Origin: an uncultured Methanobrevibacter sp.
GTDB lineage: Archaea; Methanobacteriota; Methanobacteria; Methanobacteriales; Methanobacteriaceae
Direction of reading: 5' to 3'
NCBI RefSeq assembly: GCF_934746965.1
Contig: NZ_CAKVFS010000002.1
Span: 180,582 to 244,581 of the forward strand
Length of the DNA: 64,000 bases
The stretch's first letter is position 1, and every line of letters begins with the position of its first letter. The position numbers and the translations under genes were made by a program. The notes below the pieces were generated by a model that had not been told where the DNA came from, did no database searches, and saw only the letters and a list, made by a program, of their open reading frames with translations. This document shows, piece by piece, positions 1-8,569 of this stretch.

Positions 1-482
1 ACACCCATTTTACGAGCAATTTCACGAGCTTCATATGGTAAGAATTCAATTAAAGGATTTGGATGATATTTAATTATTTTTTCAGGATTATTTTTAGCTA
101 AATTCTCAATCTCAACTCCACCTTCATTACTTACCATAATAACTGGTCTTTTATTAGCTCTGTCAATTGAAATACTTAAGAAATATTCTTTAATAATATT
201 TGCTTTTTTCTCAATTAAAAGCTGATGTACTTTTTCACCATTAATGGTGCTTCCCAATAATGAATCAGCTACTTTATATGTTTGACCCGGATTATCTGCA
301 AATTTAATACCTCCAGCTTTACCTCTACCACCAACTAATACTTGTGATTTAATAGCTACAGGTACACCCATGTCAGATGCAATAGTAGTTGCTTCTTCAG
401 CAGAATTTGCAACATGTCCTTCTAAAATTGGAATTCCTTCTTCATCAAAAATTCTTTTTGCCATATATTCAAAAAACTTCAT
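1..482 (-). CDS. sucC: Succinyl-CoA synthetase (ADP-forming) beta subunit, N-terminal part; runs off the left edge
   Basis: Beta subunit of the enzyme interconverting succinate plus CoA and succinyl-CoA. About 160 N-terminal residues are visible and the C-terminus lies outside the window. The opening (MKFFEYMAKRIF...GIPI) and the Gly-rich segment GGRGKAGG at residues 51-58 are typical of the ATP-grasp domain of this family. Two ATGs sit side by side (485 and 482). I chose 482 because AGGTG at 488-492 is then about 5 nt away and the family usually begins Met-Lys. It follows korC by about 12 nt, so it is the last visible gene of the kor operon and would make the succinyl-CoA that KorABCD carboxylates to 2-oxoglutarate. 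Confidence 0.9.
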   Translation of the reverse strand, partial: MKFFEYMAKRIFDEEGIPILEGHVANSAEEATTIASDMGVPVAIKSQVLVGGRGKAGGIKFADNPGQTYKVADSLLGSTINGEKVHQLLIEKKANIIKEYFLSISIDRANKRPVIMVSNEGGVEIENLAKNNPEKIIKYHPNPLIEFLPYEAREIARKMG

Positions 483-494
483 CATAACACCTAA

Positions 495-1037
495 TTAGAA
501 ATTATATCCTGCTTCAAAAGCAGCTATATTTTTATCTTCAGTTCCTGCAGGAACACTAGCTTTAATTGACTCCATAGCTGCATCTTTAGATATAACTTCT
601 GTAATTTTTGTAATAGCTCCAACCATGACAATATTAGCTACAATTTTAAGACCAATATCATCCATTGCTGTTTTAGTTGCTGGAGCATTGTAAACTTTAA
701 TATTATGTTCATCAATAAAATCTTGAACATCTTCAATAGTTGTTGTTCCAGGATCAACGATTAAAATCCCATTATCCTTCAAATCAACAATATATTTAAG
801 TAAAGCTTCATGAGACATTGCTACTAAAATATCTGGACTTTGAACTTTAGGATAATCAATTTTTCCATCACTAATAACAACTTCACATTTAGAAGCTCCT
901 CCACGAGCTTCAGGACCATAAGATTGAGTTTGAACTGCTTCATTTTTATCAAAAAGACAAGCAGCTTTTCCTAAAATAATTCCTGCAAGAATTACTCCTT
1001 GACCTCCAAACCCACCTATTCTCAATTCTTTTCTCAT
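495..1037 (-). CDS. korC: 2-oxoglutarate:ferredoxin oxidoreductase gamma subunit
   Basis: Gamma subunit (180 aa, usual family length) of a four-subunit 2-oxoacid:ferredoxin oxidoreductase. The N-terminal GGFGGQGV motif (residues 8-15) followed by a Rossmann-like alternation and the conserved SYGPEARGG segment are family hallmarks. The ATG at 1037 has GGAGGAT just upstream. It sits between korB and sucC with gaps of about 10-15 nt, so one mRNA is likely. Substrate specificity cannot be read from this subunit alone; the sucC neighbour favours 2-oxoglutarate over pyruvate or branched 2-oxoacids. In methanogens this enzyme works in the reductive direction for glutamate synthesis. Confidence 0.9.
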   Translation of the reverse strand: MRKELRIGGFGGQGVILAGIILGKAACLFDKNEAVQTQSYGPEARGGASKCEVVISDGKIDYPKVQSPDILVAMSHEALLKYIVDLKDNGILIVDPGTTTIEDVQDFIDEHNIKVYNAPATKTAMDDIGLKIVANIVMVGAITKITEVISKDAAMESIKASVPAGTEDKNIAAFEAGYNF

Positions 1038-1051
1038 TATTATCCTCCAGT

Positions 1052-1924
1052 TTATACATCTGATTCATATGCAGAATTAATAAGAGTTCTGCTACCTGAT
1101 TTATCTTCACTTAATTTTTCAATATTATCACTAAATTCTGCTCTTGATTTATTTACAAATTCGCCAGTGACAATTTTTCCAATTAATTCTTCATCACTCA
1201 TACCTTCAGCTTCTTCTTTAGATAAAGTGTTTATTTTCATAGTTACTGCCATAGCTGTAGGAGTTCTAAGTTTATTTTTACGACCATAATAAGTTGGACA
1301 TTGTGAAACAACTTCAACAAATGAAAAACCAGGATTTTTCAAAGCGGTACTAATAGACTCTACTAATTCATCAACTTGAACAGTAGTCCATCTTGCACAA
1401 TAAGTTGCACCAGCTGCAGCAACTAGTTCTGCTAACTTAAATGGATAATCACCATTTCCATAAGGTGCAGTTGTTCCAAAACTACCTTTTGGAGAAGTTG
1501 GACTAATTTGACCACCAGTCATTCCATAAATATTATTGTTAATACAGATAACAGTTAAATTAATATTTCTTCTAGCAGCATGAATTAAATGATTACCACC
1601 AATAGAAGCAGCATCACCATCACCAGTAAATACAACAACGTCTAAATCAGAATTAGATACTTTTAAACCAGTTGCAAAACTAAGTGCTCTTCCATGAGTT
1701 GTGTGTAATGAATCACATTTAACATAACCTGGAATTCTTGAAGAACATCCAATACCTGAAACCATAGCTATATTATCAAAATTCATTTCTGCTTCTTCCA
1801 TTCCTTTAAAAAAAGCATTCATAATACTACCATTTCCACAACCTGGACAAAAGATATGGGGAAGCCTGTCTTCCCTCATATAAGGAATAAATTTATTTCC
1901 ATCAGGATTTTTTTCAATTGACAT
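1052..1924 (-). CDS. korB: 2-oxoglutarate:ferredoxin oxidoreductase beta subunit (TPP-binding)
   Basis: Thiamine-diphosphate-binding subunit, 290 aa. Visible motifs are the CPGCGNG iron-sulfur cysteine pair (C26, C29), the GDGDAA motif at residues 101-106 and NNNIYGMTGGQ at 129-139, which together form the TPP/Mg2+ site in this family. The ATG directly abuts the korA stop, with GGAGGAAAC before it inside the end of korA, so translation is probably coupled. The length and the single CxxC near the N-terminus match Kor/Vor-type beta subunits rather than the larger fused pyruvate enzymes. KorA and KorC next to it would complete the catalytic unit with KorD as electron carrier. Confidence 0.92.
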   Translation of the reverse strand: MSIEKNPDGNKFIPYMREDRLPHIFCPGCGNGSIMNAFFKGMEEAEMNFDNIAMVSGIGCSSRIPGYVKCDSLHTTHGRALSFATGLKVSNSDLDVVVFTGDGDAASIGGNHLIHAARRNINLTVICINNNIYGMTGGQISPTSPKGSFGTTAPYGNGDYPFKLAELVAAAGATYCARWTTVQVDELVESISTALKNPGFSFVEVVSQCPTYYGRKNKLRTPTAMAVTMKINTLSKEEAEGMSDEELIGKIVTGEFVNKSRAEFSDNIEKLSEDKSGSRTLINSAYESDV

Positions 1925-3055
1925 TTAGTTTCCTCCAATCTCTTCGATTTTTGATAAAATTTCTTCAGGAGTTGGTAATAATCCCCCAATAACACCTAAA
2001 AGATGAGTATTAGATTTACCTGCAATTACTCTATCTACTTCATAATACATTTGACCTAAATTCATTTCAACAACTAAAACATCACTTGCAGTTTTAGTTA
2101 ATTCTTTTATTTGTTCTTCTGGGAAAGGCCATGGAGTATCAATCTTAATATAACCTACTTTTTTACCATTAGCTCTAGCTTCTTTTGTAGCAGTTATAAC
2201 AGATCTAACTGGAGCACCATATGACACAATAACAATATCTGCATCTTCACAGTTTTCAGATTGTATAGAGCATATTTTATCCTTATTTTTTAATACTTTA
2301 TTACATAAACGTTTAACAAGAGTTTGATGAGTTTCTGGAGAATTAGTATCTGGGTAACCTCTTTCATCATGAGTTAAACCAGTTACATGAACATCAAAAC
2401 CTGCACCAAATGAAGGCATTGGATTTGTACCATTTTCAACATTTTTAAATGGTAAAAAATCATCCTTGTTTTCAGGCATTTTTCTTGGAGTAATTTCAAT
2501 ATCATCCTCAACAATGATTTTTTCCCTCATATGTCCAATAACCTCATCAGCTAAAACAAATACAGGAGTTCTGTATTCTTCAGCTAAATTAAATGCTCTT
2601 ATAGTAAAATCAAAGAATTCCTGAACACTAGATGGAGACAAAGCTATTGGTTCATAATCTCCGTGAGATCCCCAACGAGCCTGCATCATATCTGCTTGAG
2701 CAGCCATTGTTGGTTGACCAGTAGATGGAGAACCTCTTTGAACGTTAACAATTACAATAGGAGTTTCTGAAATAAATGCATAACCAATATTTTCTTGCAT
2801 TAAAGAAATACCTGGCCCGGAGGTAGCAGTCATAGATTTAGAACCTCCCCATGATCCTCCAATAATAGCTCCTGCTGATGCAATTTCATCTTCCATTTGA
2901 ACAAAAGCCCCACCAACTTTTGGAAGTTCACGAGCTAAAGTTTCAGCTACTTCAGTAGATGGAGTGATAGGATATCCTGCAAAAAATCTGCAACCTGCTT
3001 TTAGTGCACCTTTTGCACATGCTTCATTTCCTTGAATAAAAAATTCTTCTGACAT
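1925..3055 (-). CDS. korA: 2-oxoglutarate:ferredoxin oxidoreductase alpha subunit
   Basis: Alpha subunit, 376 aa, holding the pyrimidine-binding half of the TPP site. Seen near the N-terminus: GNEACAKGALKAG and FAGYPITPSTE, then QMEDEIASAGAIIGGSWGG and TATSGPG, all typical of the family; the conserved MEDE glutamate is the residue that activates TPP in related enzymes. AGGAGG precedes the ATG. Second gene of the korDABC operon, 12 nt after korD and abutting korB. The long N-terminal and shorter C-terminal (transketolase C-like) architecture fits KorA and VorB; choice of 2-oxoglutarate as substrate is an inference from sucC in the same operon. Confidence 0.92.
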   Translation of the reverse strand: MSEEFFIQGNEACAKGALKAGCRFFAGYPITPSTEVAETLARELPKVGGAFVQMEDEIASAGAIIGGSWGGSKSMTATSGPGISLMQENIGYAFISETPIVIVNVQRGSPSTGQPTMAAQADMMQARWGSHGDYEPIALSPSSVQEFFDFTIRAFNLAEEYRTPVFVLADEVIGHMREKIIVEDDIEITPRKMPENKDDFLPFKNVENGTNPMPSFGAGFDVHVTGLTHDERGYPDTNSPETHQTLVKRLCNKVLKNKDKICSIQSENCEDADIVIVSYGAPVRSVITATKEARANGKKVGYIKIDTPWPFPEEQIKELTKTASDVLVVEMNLGQMYYEVDRVIAGKSNTHLLGVIGGLLPTPEEILSKIEEIGGN

Positions 3056-3067
3056 GATAATTTCCTC

Positions 3068-3277
3068 CTAATTCTCCTCTAAATTATTTACTGTGATAGC
3101 TTGATCAGGACATGCTAATTCACATTTACCACATTTATCACACCTATCTCCAAAATTAATATAAGGTAATTGTACACCTTTCTTATTAGGCTCAGAAGAT
3201 ATTGCATAAACATTTTGTGGACACATATATAAACAAAGGTGACAACCTTTGCATAATTTTTCGTCAATAATAATCAT
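3068..3277 (-). CDS. korD: 2-oxoglutarate:ferredoxin oxidoreductase delta subunit (2x[4Fe-4S] ferredoxin)
   Basis: Small bicluster ferredoxin subunit, 69 aa. Two CxxCxxCxxxCP motifs are intact: C9-C12-C15-C19 and C46-C49-C52-C56. It passes electrons from reduced ferredoxin to the catalytic KorAB pair. It is the first gene of the operon: a TATA-like element lies at 3320-3331 and AGGAGATT stands just before the ATG at 3277. The intercluster segment of about 26 residues is longer than in plain ferredoxins, as usual for Kor/Vor delta subunits. Confidence 0.9.
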   Translation of the reverse strand: MIIIDEKLCKGCHLCLYMCPQNVYAISSEPNKKGVQLPYINFGDRCDKCGKCELACPDQAITVNNLEEN

Positions 3278-3319
3278 TCACAATCTCCTAAAAAATTATA
3301 ATAAATTAAAATAGATTAT

Positions 3320-3331
3320 GTATTATATATG
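3320..3331 (-). promoter_or_regulatory. Probable TATA box of the kor operon
   Basis: On the minus strand ACATATATAATAC lies about 45-55 nt upstream of the korD ATG, which leaves room for a transcription start about 25 nt downstream and a leader of roughly 20-25 nt carrying AGGAGATT. Position and sequence match archaeal TATA boxes; there is no experimental support here. Confidence 0.5.
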
Positions 3332-3510
3332 TTTTAATACATTTAAAAAGTTTATTATAAATCATGATAATTTACAGAAAAATAAAAAATTAAAGTACAA
3401 ATCAAAAATAAATGATTGATTAAACAAAAAAATATTTATTAAGAAATTTTAATCAAAAAATTGAACAAAACTAAGTTTTAAACAATAAAACTATTCAAAT
3501 TTACAAAGTG

Positions 3511-4011
3511 ATGAAAAATATGAAAAAAATAAAAACACCAATAACTGATGAAGAAATAAATAAACTCCAAATTGGAGATAAAATATCATTATCTGGAGTA
3601 ATGTATACAGGAAGAGATGCAGCACTACCCCAATTAGTAGAATTAATAAAAAAAGGAAAATCACCAATTAACACTAATGGAATAGCAATAATGCATACTG
3701 CAGTAAGTGATGCAGGAATAGCTCCAACAACAAGTAATAAAGAAGAAATAGAGTCTACAATTCCTTTTTTAAGTAAACATGGTGTTAAAATTCATATTGG
3801 CAAAGGAATGTTAAATGATGAAACTAAAAAAGCTTTAAATAAAAATAATTCTATTTTTGTAATAACACCACCTGTAGCAGCATTACTTACAAATAAAGTT
3901 TCAGAAAAAAAGTGTGTTGCATTTAAAAATGAAGGCATCGAAGCATTATATGAATTAAAAGTAGAAAATATCCCAGGAATAATTGCTATTGCCCATGGAA
4001 AAAGTATTTAG
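3511..4011 (+). CDS. Fumarate hydratase beta-subunit-like protein (FumA C-terminal/TtdB family), divergent
   Basis: About 166 aa protein of the class I (Fe-S) fumarase C-terminal domain family. It keeps the GRDAA segment near residue 35, APTTSN near residue 74, the HIGKG loop and the GIEAL...VENIPG tail. It departs from typical members in two places: RDAA is followed by LPQL where a histidine is usual, and TTS is followed by NKEE where RMD is usual. No alpha subunit lies beside it. It may be the fumarase beta subunit of the incomplete TCA path (korDABC-sucC diverges next door), or a paralogue with another hydro-lyase role. GTG 3508, ATG 3511 and ATG 3523 are all possible starts; there is no clear Shine-Dalgarno. 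Confidence 0.7.
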   Translation: MKNMKKIKTPITDEEINKLQIGDKISLSGVMYTGRDAALPQLVELIKKGKSPINTNGIAIMHTAVSDAGIAPTTSNKEEIESTIPFLSKHGVKIHIGKGMLNDETKKALNKNNSIFVITPPVAALLTNKVSEKKCVAFKNEGIEALYELKVENIPGIIAIAHGKSI

Positions 4012-4012
4012 A

Positions 4013-4029
4013 AGAAGAATTATTCTTCT
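4013..4029. terminator. Inverted repeat around the FKBP stop codon
   Basis: AGAAGAA-TTA-TTCTTCT, a perfect 7-bp stem. Read on the minus strand the three-base loop is exactly the TAA stop codon of the FKBP gene. The fumarase-like gene converges from the other side and stops at 4011. T-runs are weak here, so terminator function is less certain than for other sites in the window. Confidence 0.35.
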
Positions 4030-4751
4030 GCTTCTTCTTCATCATCTTCTTGTTTTTTCTCAAAGGAATCAACAAAGTTGACTTTTTCAAAGTCCATGTT
4101 TTCCCAAATATCTTTAGCTATTCTAAATCTTGCAAAAGTCACATCCATGTAAGATTTTTGATCAAATTTAGTAACATCATCTAAAGTTATGTTTACAACA
4201 TCACCATCAATATCAATTACAGTTTTGTTAATATCCATATTAGGAGCTGCATAATGTAACTCAATCATACTTTTAATTTTATCTTCATCATCTTCAATAA
4301 TTTCAGTAACATCAACATCAAAAACTAAATCTTTACCTGCTAATTCATGGTTGAAATCTACTTTTACTCTTCCACCATTAACAGTTAATATTTTACCAGT
4401 GTTTCCTTCAGAGGTAATTTTCATACCCGGTACTGGAGTCATACCTTGCCTTTTGAATTCTTTCATTGGGATTAATTGGATTAATTGTCTGTTTCTAGGT
4501 CCAAAAGCATTTTCACTATCAATTTCAATAGTTTTAGAGTCTCCTGCTTCTAATCCAACAATAGCTTCTTCAATAGCAGGTAATAAATGATTTCCACCAA
4601 CAATAATTGGAATAGGTTTATATTCTTTATTTTCATCAAATAAACCTGCTTCTTTAGCTACATCTTCAAAAGTAGTATCAAATATTTCATCATTTTCTTG
4701 AATTTTTCCAGTAAAATTTAATCTTACAAAATCTCCATTATTAATAGCCAT
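4020..4751 (-). CDS. FKBP-type peptidyl-prolyl cis-trans isomerase, long archaeal (SlyD-like) form
   Basis: Prolyl isomerase and chaperone, 243 aa. The N-terminal FKBP core (NGDFVRLNFTGK, EIFDTT) is followed by VGGNHLLPAIEEAIVGLEAGD, a signature of SlyD-type FKBPs. The NAFGPRN segment near residue 83 opens the inserted-in-flap chaperone domain, and the core resumes with VDFNHELAGK. From about residue 155 there is an extra domain of the kind found in the 26-kDa archaeal FKBPs, then a highly acidic tail. No signal peptide, so cytosolic. AGGAGCG precedes the ATG. It is a single-gene unit whose stop codon lies inside an inverted repeat. Confidence 0.9.
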   Translation of the reverse strand: MAINNGDFVRLNFTGKIQENDEIFDTTFEDVAKEAGLFDENKEYKPIPIIVGGNHLLPAIEEAIVGLEAGDSKTIEIDSENAFGPRNRQLIQLIPMKEFKRQGMTPVPGMKITSEGNTGKILTVNGGRVKVDFNHELAGKDLVFDVDVTEIIEDDEDKIKSMIELHYAAPNMDINKTVIDIDGDVVNITLDDVTKFDQKSYMDVTFARFRIAKDIWENMDFEKVNFVDSFEKKQEDDEEEAEE

Positions 4752-4911
4752 AATAAACGCTCCTAAATAAATTTTAATATGTAACCTATGTTAACATTAT
4801 AACACTTATTAAATTTATAAATAATGCCTTATTAATGTTTTCATAAACTATGCTAAAACAGATTAGTTAATAAAAGAGAAATATATTATTTGACAAATGG
4901 TCTTAAAAAAT

Positions 4912-4923
4912 TTATTAATATAT
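4912..4923 (+). promoter_or_regulatory. TATA box of the DUF763 gene; mRNA probably leaderless
   Basis: TTATTAATATAT is centred about 27 nt upstream of the ATG at 4945. At the usual archaeal distance the transcript would start at or next to the start codon, and there is no Shine-Dalgarno, so a leaderless message is likely. Confidence 0.45.
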
Positions 4924-4944
4924 CTAAAATTAAAATTATAAATC

Positions 4945-6039
4945 ATGCAAAGAAAAGGAGCAGTTAATTTACCACTTCATGGAGGTCATCCCCCTAAATG
5001 GTTATTTACAAGAATGGTTAAACTATCCAAAGCAATTACTGAAGTTATTCTTGATGAATATGGACCTCATGAATTTTTAAACAGGATATCAAACCCATAT
5101 TGGTTCCAATCCTTTTCTTGTGTTTTAGGTTTTGATTGGCATTCTTCAGGAACAACTACAACAACCCTTGGAGCTTTAAAACAATCCATTAAACCTGAAG
5201 AACATGGATTATATATTAGTGGAGGAAAAGGGCCAAAATCTCGTAAAACTCCAGAAGGCATACAAAGAGCTGGAGATTTATTTAATTTAAGAACAAATAC
5301 TATTGAAAATATGGTGAAAAGCAGTAAATTATCAGCTAAAATAGATAATTCCTGTATTCAAGATGGTTACACATTATACCAACATAATTTTTTCATTACA
5401 GAAAAAGGATATTGGGCTGTTGTTCAACAAGGTTTAAATACTGAAAATAAATATGCGCGACGTTATCATTGGATGAGTGATACTGCAATTGATTTCTTAG
5501 AAGAACCCCATAGTGCAATTTCATGTGATATTAAAAATCCAAAATCATTAAATATGACTGATAAAGAAAGCAAAGAAGCTCAAAAAATTAGTGTTGATTT
5601 AATTAATGATAATCCAGAACATTTACGTAGCTATTTTAAAAGAAAAGATAATCAAATGCTATTAACCGATTTTACAATGCCTTCACACCATCCAGTTCTG
5701 GATATGGATATTTCTGATAAAGAGTTTGAAGTTCTTAAAAACGCTTGGGAAATCCAACCTGAAAACTATGAAGAGTTAATTTTACTTAAGGGAATTGGAC
5801 CTAAAAAAATAAGAGCACTAGCTTTAATTTCTGATTTAGTATTTGGTGAACCTGCAAGCTGGGAAGATCCTGTAAAATACAGTTTTACCCATGGAGGTAA
5901 AGACGGATTTCCATACCCTGTTGACAAAGAAGTTTATGACAATTCCATAAACACTATGAGAGATGCAATTGATCAAGCTAGATTAAAAAAAGATGAAAAA
6001 ATGAAAGCCATCAAAAGATTAGATGACTTTATTAAGTAA
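4945..6039 (+). CDS. DUF763 domain protein
   Basis: Conserved archaeal/bacterial protein of the DUF763 family, 364 aa. The N-terminus (RKGAVNLPLHGGHPPKWL) and the segment FDWHSSGTTTTTLGALK around residues 63-80 are characteristic of the family. Near residue 285 the stretch LILLKGIGPKKIRALALIS reads as a helix-hairpin-helix-like motif (GIGPKK), suggesting nucleic-acid contact. The biochemical role is not known to me; a DNA-repair or nuclease link is only an inference from that motif. No signal peptide or membrane segment. Stands alone, convergent with trm56 with a gap of 2 nt between the stops. Confidence 0.8.
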   Translation: MQRKGAVNLPLHGGHPPKWLFTRMVKLSKAITEVILDEYGPHEFLNRISNPYWFQSFSCVLGFDWHSSGTTTTTLGALKQSIKPEEHGLYISGGKGPKSRKTPEGIQRAGDLFNLRTNTIENMVKSSKLSAKIDNSCIQDGYTLYQHNFFITEKGYWAVVQQGLNTENKYARRYHWMSDTAIDFLEEPHSAISCDIKNPKSLNMTDKESKEAQKISVDLINDNPEHLRSYFKRKDNQMLLTDFTMPSHHPVLDMDISDKEFEVLKNAWEIQPENYEELILLKGIGPKKIRALALISDLVFGEPASWEDPVKYSFTHGGKDGFPYPVDKEVYDNSINTMRDAIDQARLKKDEKMKAIKRLDDFIK

Positions 6040-6041
6040 TA

Positions 6042-6581
6042 TTATCTATTTTCATCATGAATATTAACATTTTTACCATGTGCTGTTGGAATAACTTCAA
6101 ATACTGGATTTTCAAATTCCAAATCAAATTCTTTACCATCCATTAATAAATGTTGGAAAACAGCAAGAGAAGAAACTTCAGAATGAGGTTGAGTAGTTAC
6201 TGAAACATTCCAATCCGCACTTTTATATACTTTTCCAGGAACTTTAGCACCACCAACAACAATTAAAATATCAGCACCAGATTCTTGAACCTCCCCAACA
6301 ATTTCATGGGCTTGAGAACCATACATAGTTAAATGAACTACTTTTCCACCATTATCTTTCCATTTATTGATTATACCCATATAATTTTTAGCATATTCAA
6401 TTTCAAAATTTCCACCCCATCTATTAGCAGTATCCATTACATTTTCCATGAGTTTATGGTCTTCTTCACCACTTAAATAAATCTTACTAGCTCCAAAAGC
6501 TCTTGAAGTTAAACATACATGAGTTGTTATACGAGTATCTCTTCCAATTCTATGGTCTAATCTTAAAACATTTACATTCAT
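6042..6581 (-). CDS. tRNA (cytidine(56)-2'-O)-methyltransferase (aTrm56)
   Basis: SPOUT-class 2'-O-methyltransferase that modifies C56 in the T-loop of archaeal tRNAs. 179 aa, the usual length. The opening VNVLRLDHRIGRDTRITTHVCLTSRAFG is distinctive for the family, as are LTMYGS and VVGGAKVPG further on, which lie in the knotted SAM-binding region. GTGAT stands 3 nt before the ATG. The gene starts 9 nt after the stop of cobS on the same strand, so it is probably the last gene of the cbiS-cobS transcript, although the functions are unrelated. Confidence 0.9.
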   Translation of the reverse strand: MNVNVLRLDHRIGRDTRITTHVCLTSRAFGASKIYLSGEEDHKLMENVMDTANRWGGNFEIEYAKNYMGIINKWKDNGGKVVHLTMYGSQAHEIVGEVQESGADILIVVGGAKVPGKVYKSADWNVSVTTQPHSEVSSLAVFQHLLMDGKEFDLEFENPVFEVIPTAHGKNVNIHDENR

Positions 6582-6590
6582 TATATCACA

Positions 6591-7364
6591 TCATAAAAAA
6601 AATAAAGCTACTGACATAAATAATAATGCCATCAACCTTCCAACTTCATTAGACATTCCTAAAACATCACCATTAGCTATCTCAAAGTTACGTTTAGCAA
6701 TAAATGCAATTAAAGCACCTGCTACAATAGCACCAACTAAACCTATAATTCCAATAACATCCCCAACCAAATAAGCAATAACTCCTACAATGATTGTAGA
6801 AAGAATATAATTAAACATATTGGTTGAATAAATAAAATAACAACCAATACCTCCATCTAAAGGTTTTGAAATTAATGCAGTAGTTAAAAGTGAAGATTTA
6901 GCCACCATTTCACAAATAATAATTGCAGCTATACATCCATAATCTAAAACATTATAAATACCTGCAACTGTTAAACTAGCCACAATAAATAAAGTTGCAA
7001 CTCCCCCAGCACCAACTGAAGAATCTTTCATCACACTTATTTTCTTTTGCGGATCTCCATGAACCATGACCCCATCAGCCATGTCCATCACACCATCCAA
7101 ATGATTATATCCAGTTATTATCATTAAAAAAGCATAAGTTAATACTGCAGTGAAAAATGAATTTAAATGTAATACATCTGCACAAATTATTCCACAAACA
7201 GCTGCTAAAATACCAATGACTAAATGAATAAATGGCCAACACCAAACTAACCTAGTCATGTACTCTATTGAGGTATATTGATTAACTGGAATAATAGTTG
7301 AAAAAGATAAAAGTCCTAAAAGAGATTTAATTGGTGAAAATCTTTCATTTTCTTCATTATCCAT
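6591..7364 (-). CDS. cobS: Adenosylcobinamide-GDP ribazoletransferase (cobalamin 5'-phosphate synthase)
   Basis: Membrane enzyme joining adenosylcobinamide-GDP with alpha-ribazole(-phosphate) in the last steps of cobamide assembly. 257 aa. The motif HLDGVMDMADGVMVHGDPQKK near residues 88-108 gives the family's acidic metal-binding cluster, and about six hydrophobic segments follow. The N-terminus SLLGLLSFSTIIPV is typical of CobS. GAGGAG lies 8 nt before the ATG, inside the 3' end of cbiS, so the two genes are probably translationally coupled. CbiS supplies the cobyric acid and alpha-ribazole branches, making a salvage pair. Cobamide is needed for the Mtr methyltransferase of methanogenesis. 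Confidence 0.92.
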   Translation of the reverse strand: MDNEENERFSPIKSLLGLLSFSTIIPVNQYTSIEYMTRLVWCWPFIHLVIGILAAVCGIICADVLHLNSFFTAVLTYAFLMIITGYNHLDGVMDMADGVMVHGDPQKKISVMKDSSVGAGGVATLFIVASLTVAGIYNVLDYGCIAAIIICEMVAKSSLLTTALISKPLDGGIGCYFIYSTNMFNYILSTIIVGVIAYLVGDVIGIIGLVGAIVAGALIAFIAKRNFEIANGDVLGMSNEVGRLMALLFMSVALFFL

Positions 7365-7369
7365 ATTAA

Positions 7370-8470
7370 TTACTCCTCAAAAATTTTTGACATACATCCC
7401 GCAATTAAACCTGCAAATATGTCATCTACCATAGGTCCTAAACCTCCAATAATTCCAGGTTTTGCTTCATCATAACGTTTAAAATTAAATGTTGCCTTAG
7501 TTCCTGCAATTTGATTAGATATAGCTAAACCTAATACTTCATCAGTGTAAAGATATGCTGGATCATCACTTACATCAACTTCCCTTATTCTTCCACCAGT
7601 AAAATCAGCTTCAGTTCGAATAGCTGCCATCAATAAAGCAATAACATTAATATCACATAATGATTTTAAAATTTGAGCTTCAAGTTTTTCAGAAATTTCT
7701 TCAGTAACCTCCACACCTGCAACAAGTGCCAAACCTGCTTCTACTAAGTCACCTAAAAGAATACCTTCAGATACAAAATAGTCCAATATTCCAAAAGACA
7801 ATTCAAGTTTTTCAATTGCATCTTCACAACTAATTATAACTGCTTCTTCAATTGATGTTGCAAGCTCTTCAAAAACAAATTGATTGTCATCATATTGGTT
7901 ATTTACAATATCCACACTATTTTCATCAGCAGATGCATTTTCAGGAACATTAGCTAAAACAGCAAGAAAATCATTTTTATTTAATATATTTTCTATATGT
8001 AATGGAAGACAAAGCCCACGTAAAAACTCTGCTTTAGCTTTAACGACTGTTTTATAAATTTTTAATAACATTCCAGGAGATAAAGTTTTATCAATATATA
8101 AAACATGATTTATATCAATTCTAGCATCTGTAAATCCTTTTGGAGAATTTGCTACTTTAAGATTTTCAGTGAAATCTTCAATAACAACATCATTAGACAT
8201 AAAAGTGAATAATGTTAAGTCACCATAAGTATTTGAAAAATAATCAATAGATTCAACTGCCTGTGCAATATATGAACCTTCAGAATGATTGAAAGCTTCT
8301 GCTTTTTTAGCAGTTTTCGTGTAATCATTTTTACTTTCTAAAATATTGACATTTTCAACAATATCAATACCATCACTAACAGTAAAGTCACTGAATGCTA
8401 GAAAATACTCCGGATTGTTAATACAAATTCCATAATCCTTAACGACAATATTTAACTTAGTATTTTCCAT
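7370..8470 (-). CDS. cbiS: Bifunctional adenosylcobinamide amidohydrolase / alpha-ribazole-phosphate phosphatase
   Basis: Two-domain protein of about 366 aa. Residues roughly 1-170 resemble CbiZ (adenosylcobinamide amidohydrolase): [15 protein letters not shown] followed by a helix with [11 protein letters not shown] matches its core. Residues about 215-366 resemble the CobZ/PgpA all-helical phosphatase: [23 protein letters not shown] and [12 protein letters not shown] hold its acidic residues. This domain order is that of CbiS, described in Methanopyrus kandleri. The CbiZ part is poorly conserved, so the amidohydrolase activity is less sure than the phosphatase. Start: ATG 8470 with AGGTTA upstream was preferred over GTG 8485. 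First gene of the cbiS-cobS-trm56 unit. Confidence 0.75.
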   Translation of the reverse strand: MENTKLNIVVKDYGICINNPEYFLAFSDFTVSDGIDIVENVNILESKNDYTKTAKKAEAFNHSEGSYIAQAVESIDYFSNTYGDLTLFTFMSNDVVIEDFTENLKVANSPKGFTDARIDINHVLYIDKTLSPGMLLKIYKTVVKAKAEFLRGLCLPLHIENILNKNDFLAVLANVPENASADENSVDIVNNQYDDNQFVFEELATSIEEAVIISCEDAIEKLELSFGILDYFVSEGILLGDLVEAGLALVAGVEVTEEISEKLEAQILKSLCDINVIALLMAAIRTEADFTGGRIREVDVSDDPAYLYTDEVLGLAISNQIAGTKATFNFKRYDEAKPGIIGGLGPMVDDIFAGLIAGCMSKIFEE

Positions 8471-8569
8471 GATTTTAACCTGCACTATTTAATGTAGTAT
8501 ATTTTATATAGTAATTCTTAATATAAATTTTTTAATAATAAAACTAATAACAATTATAGGGGAAAAATT

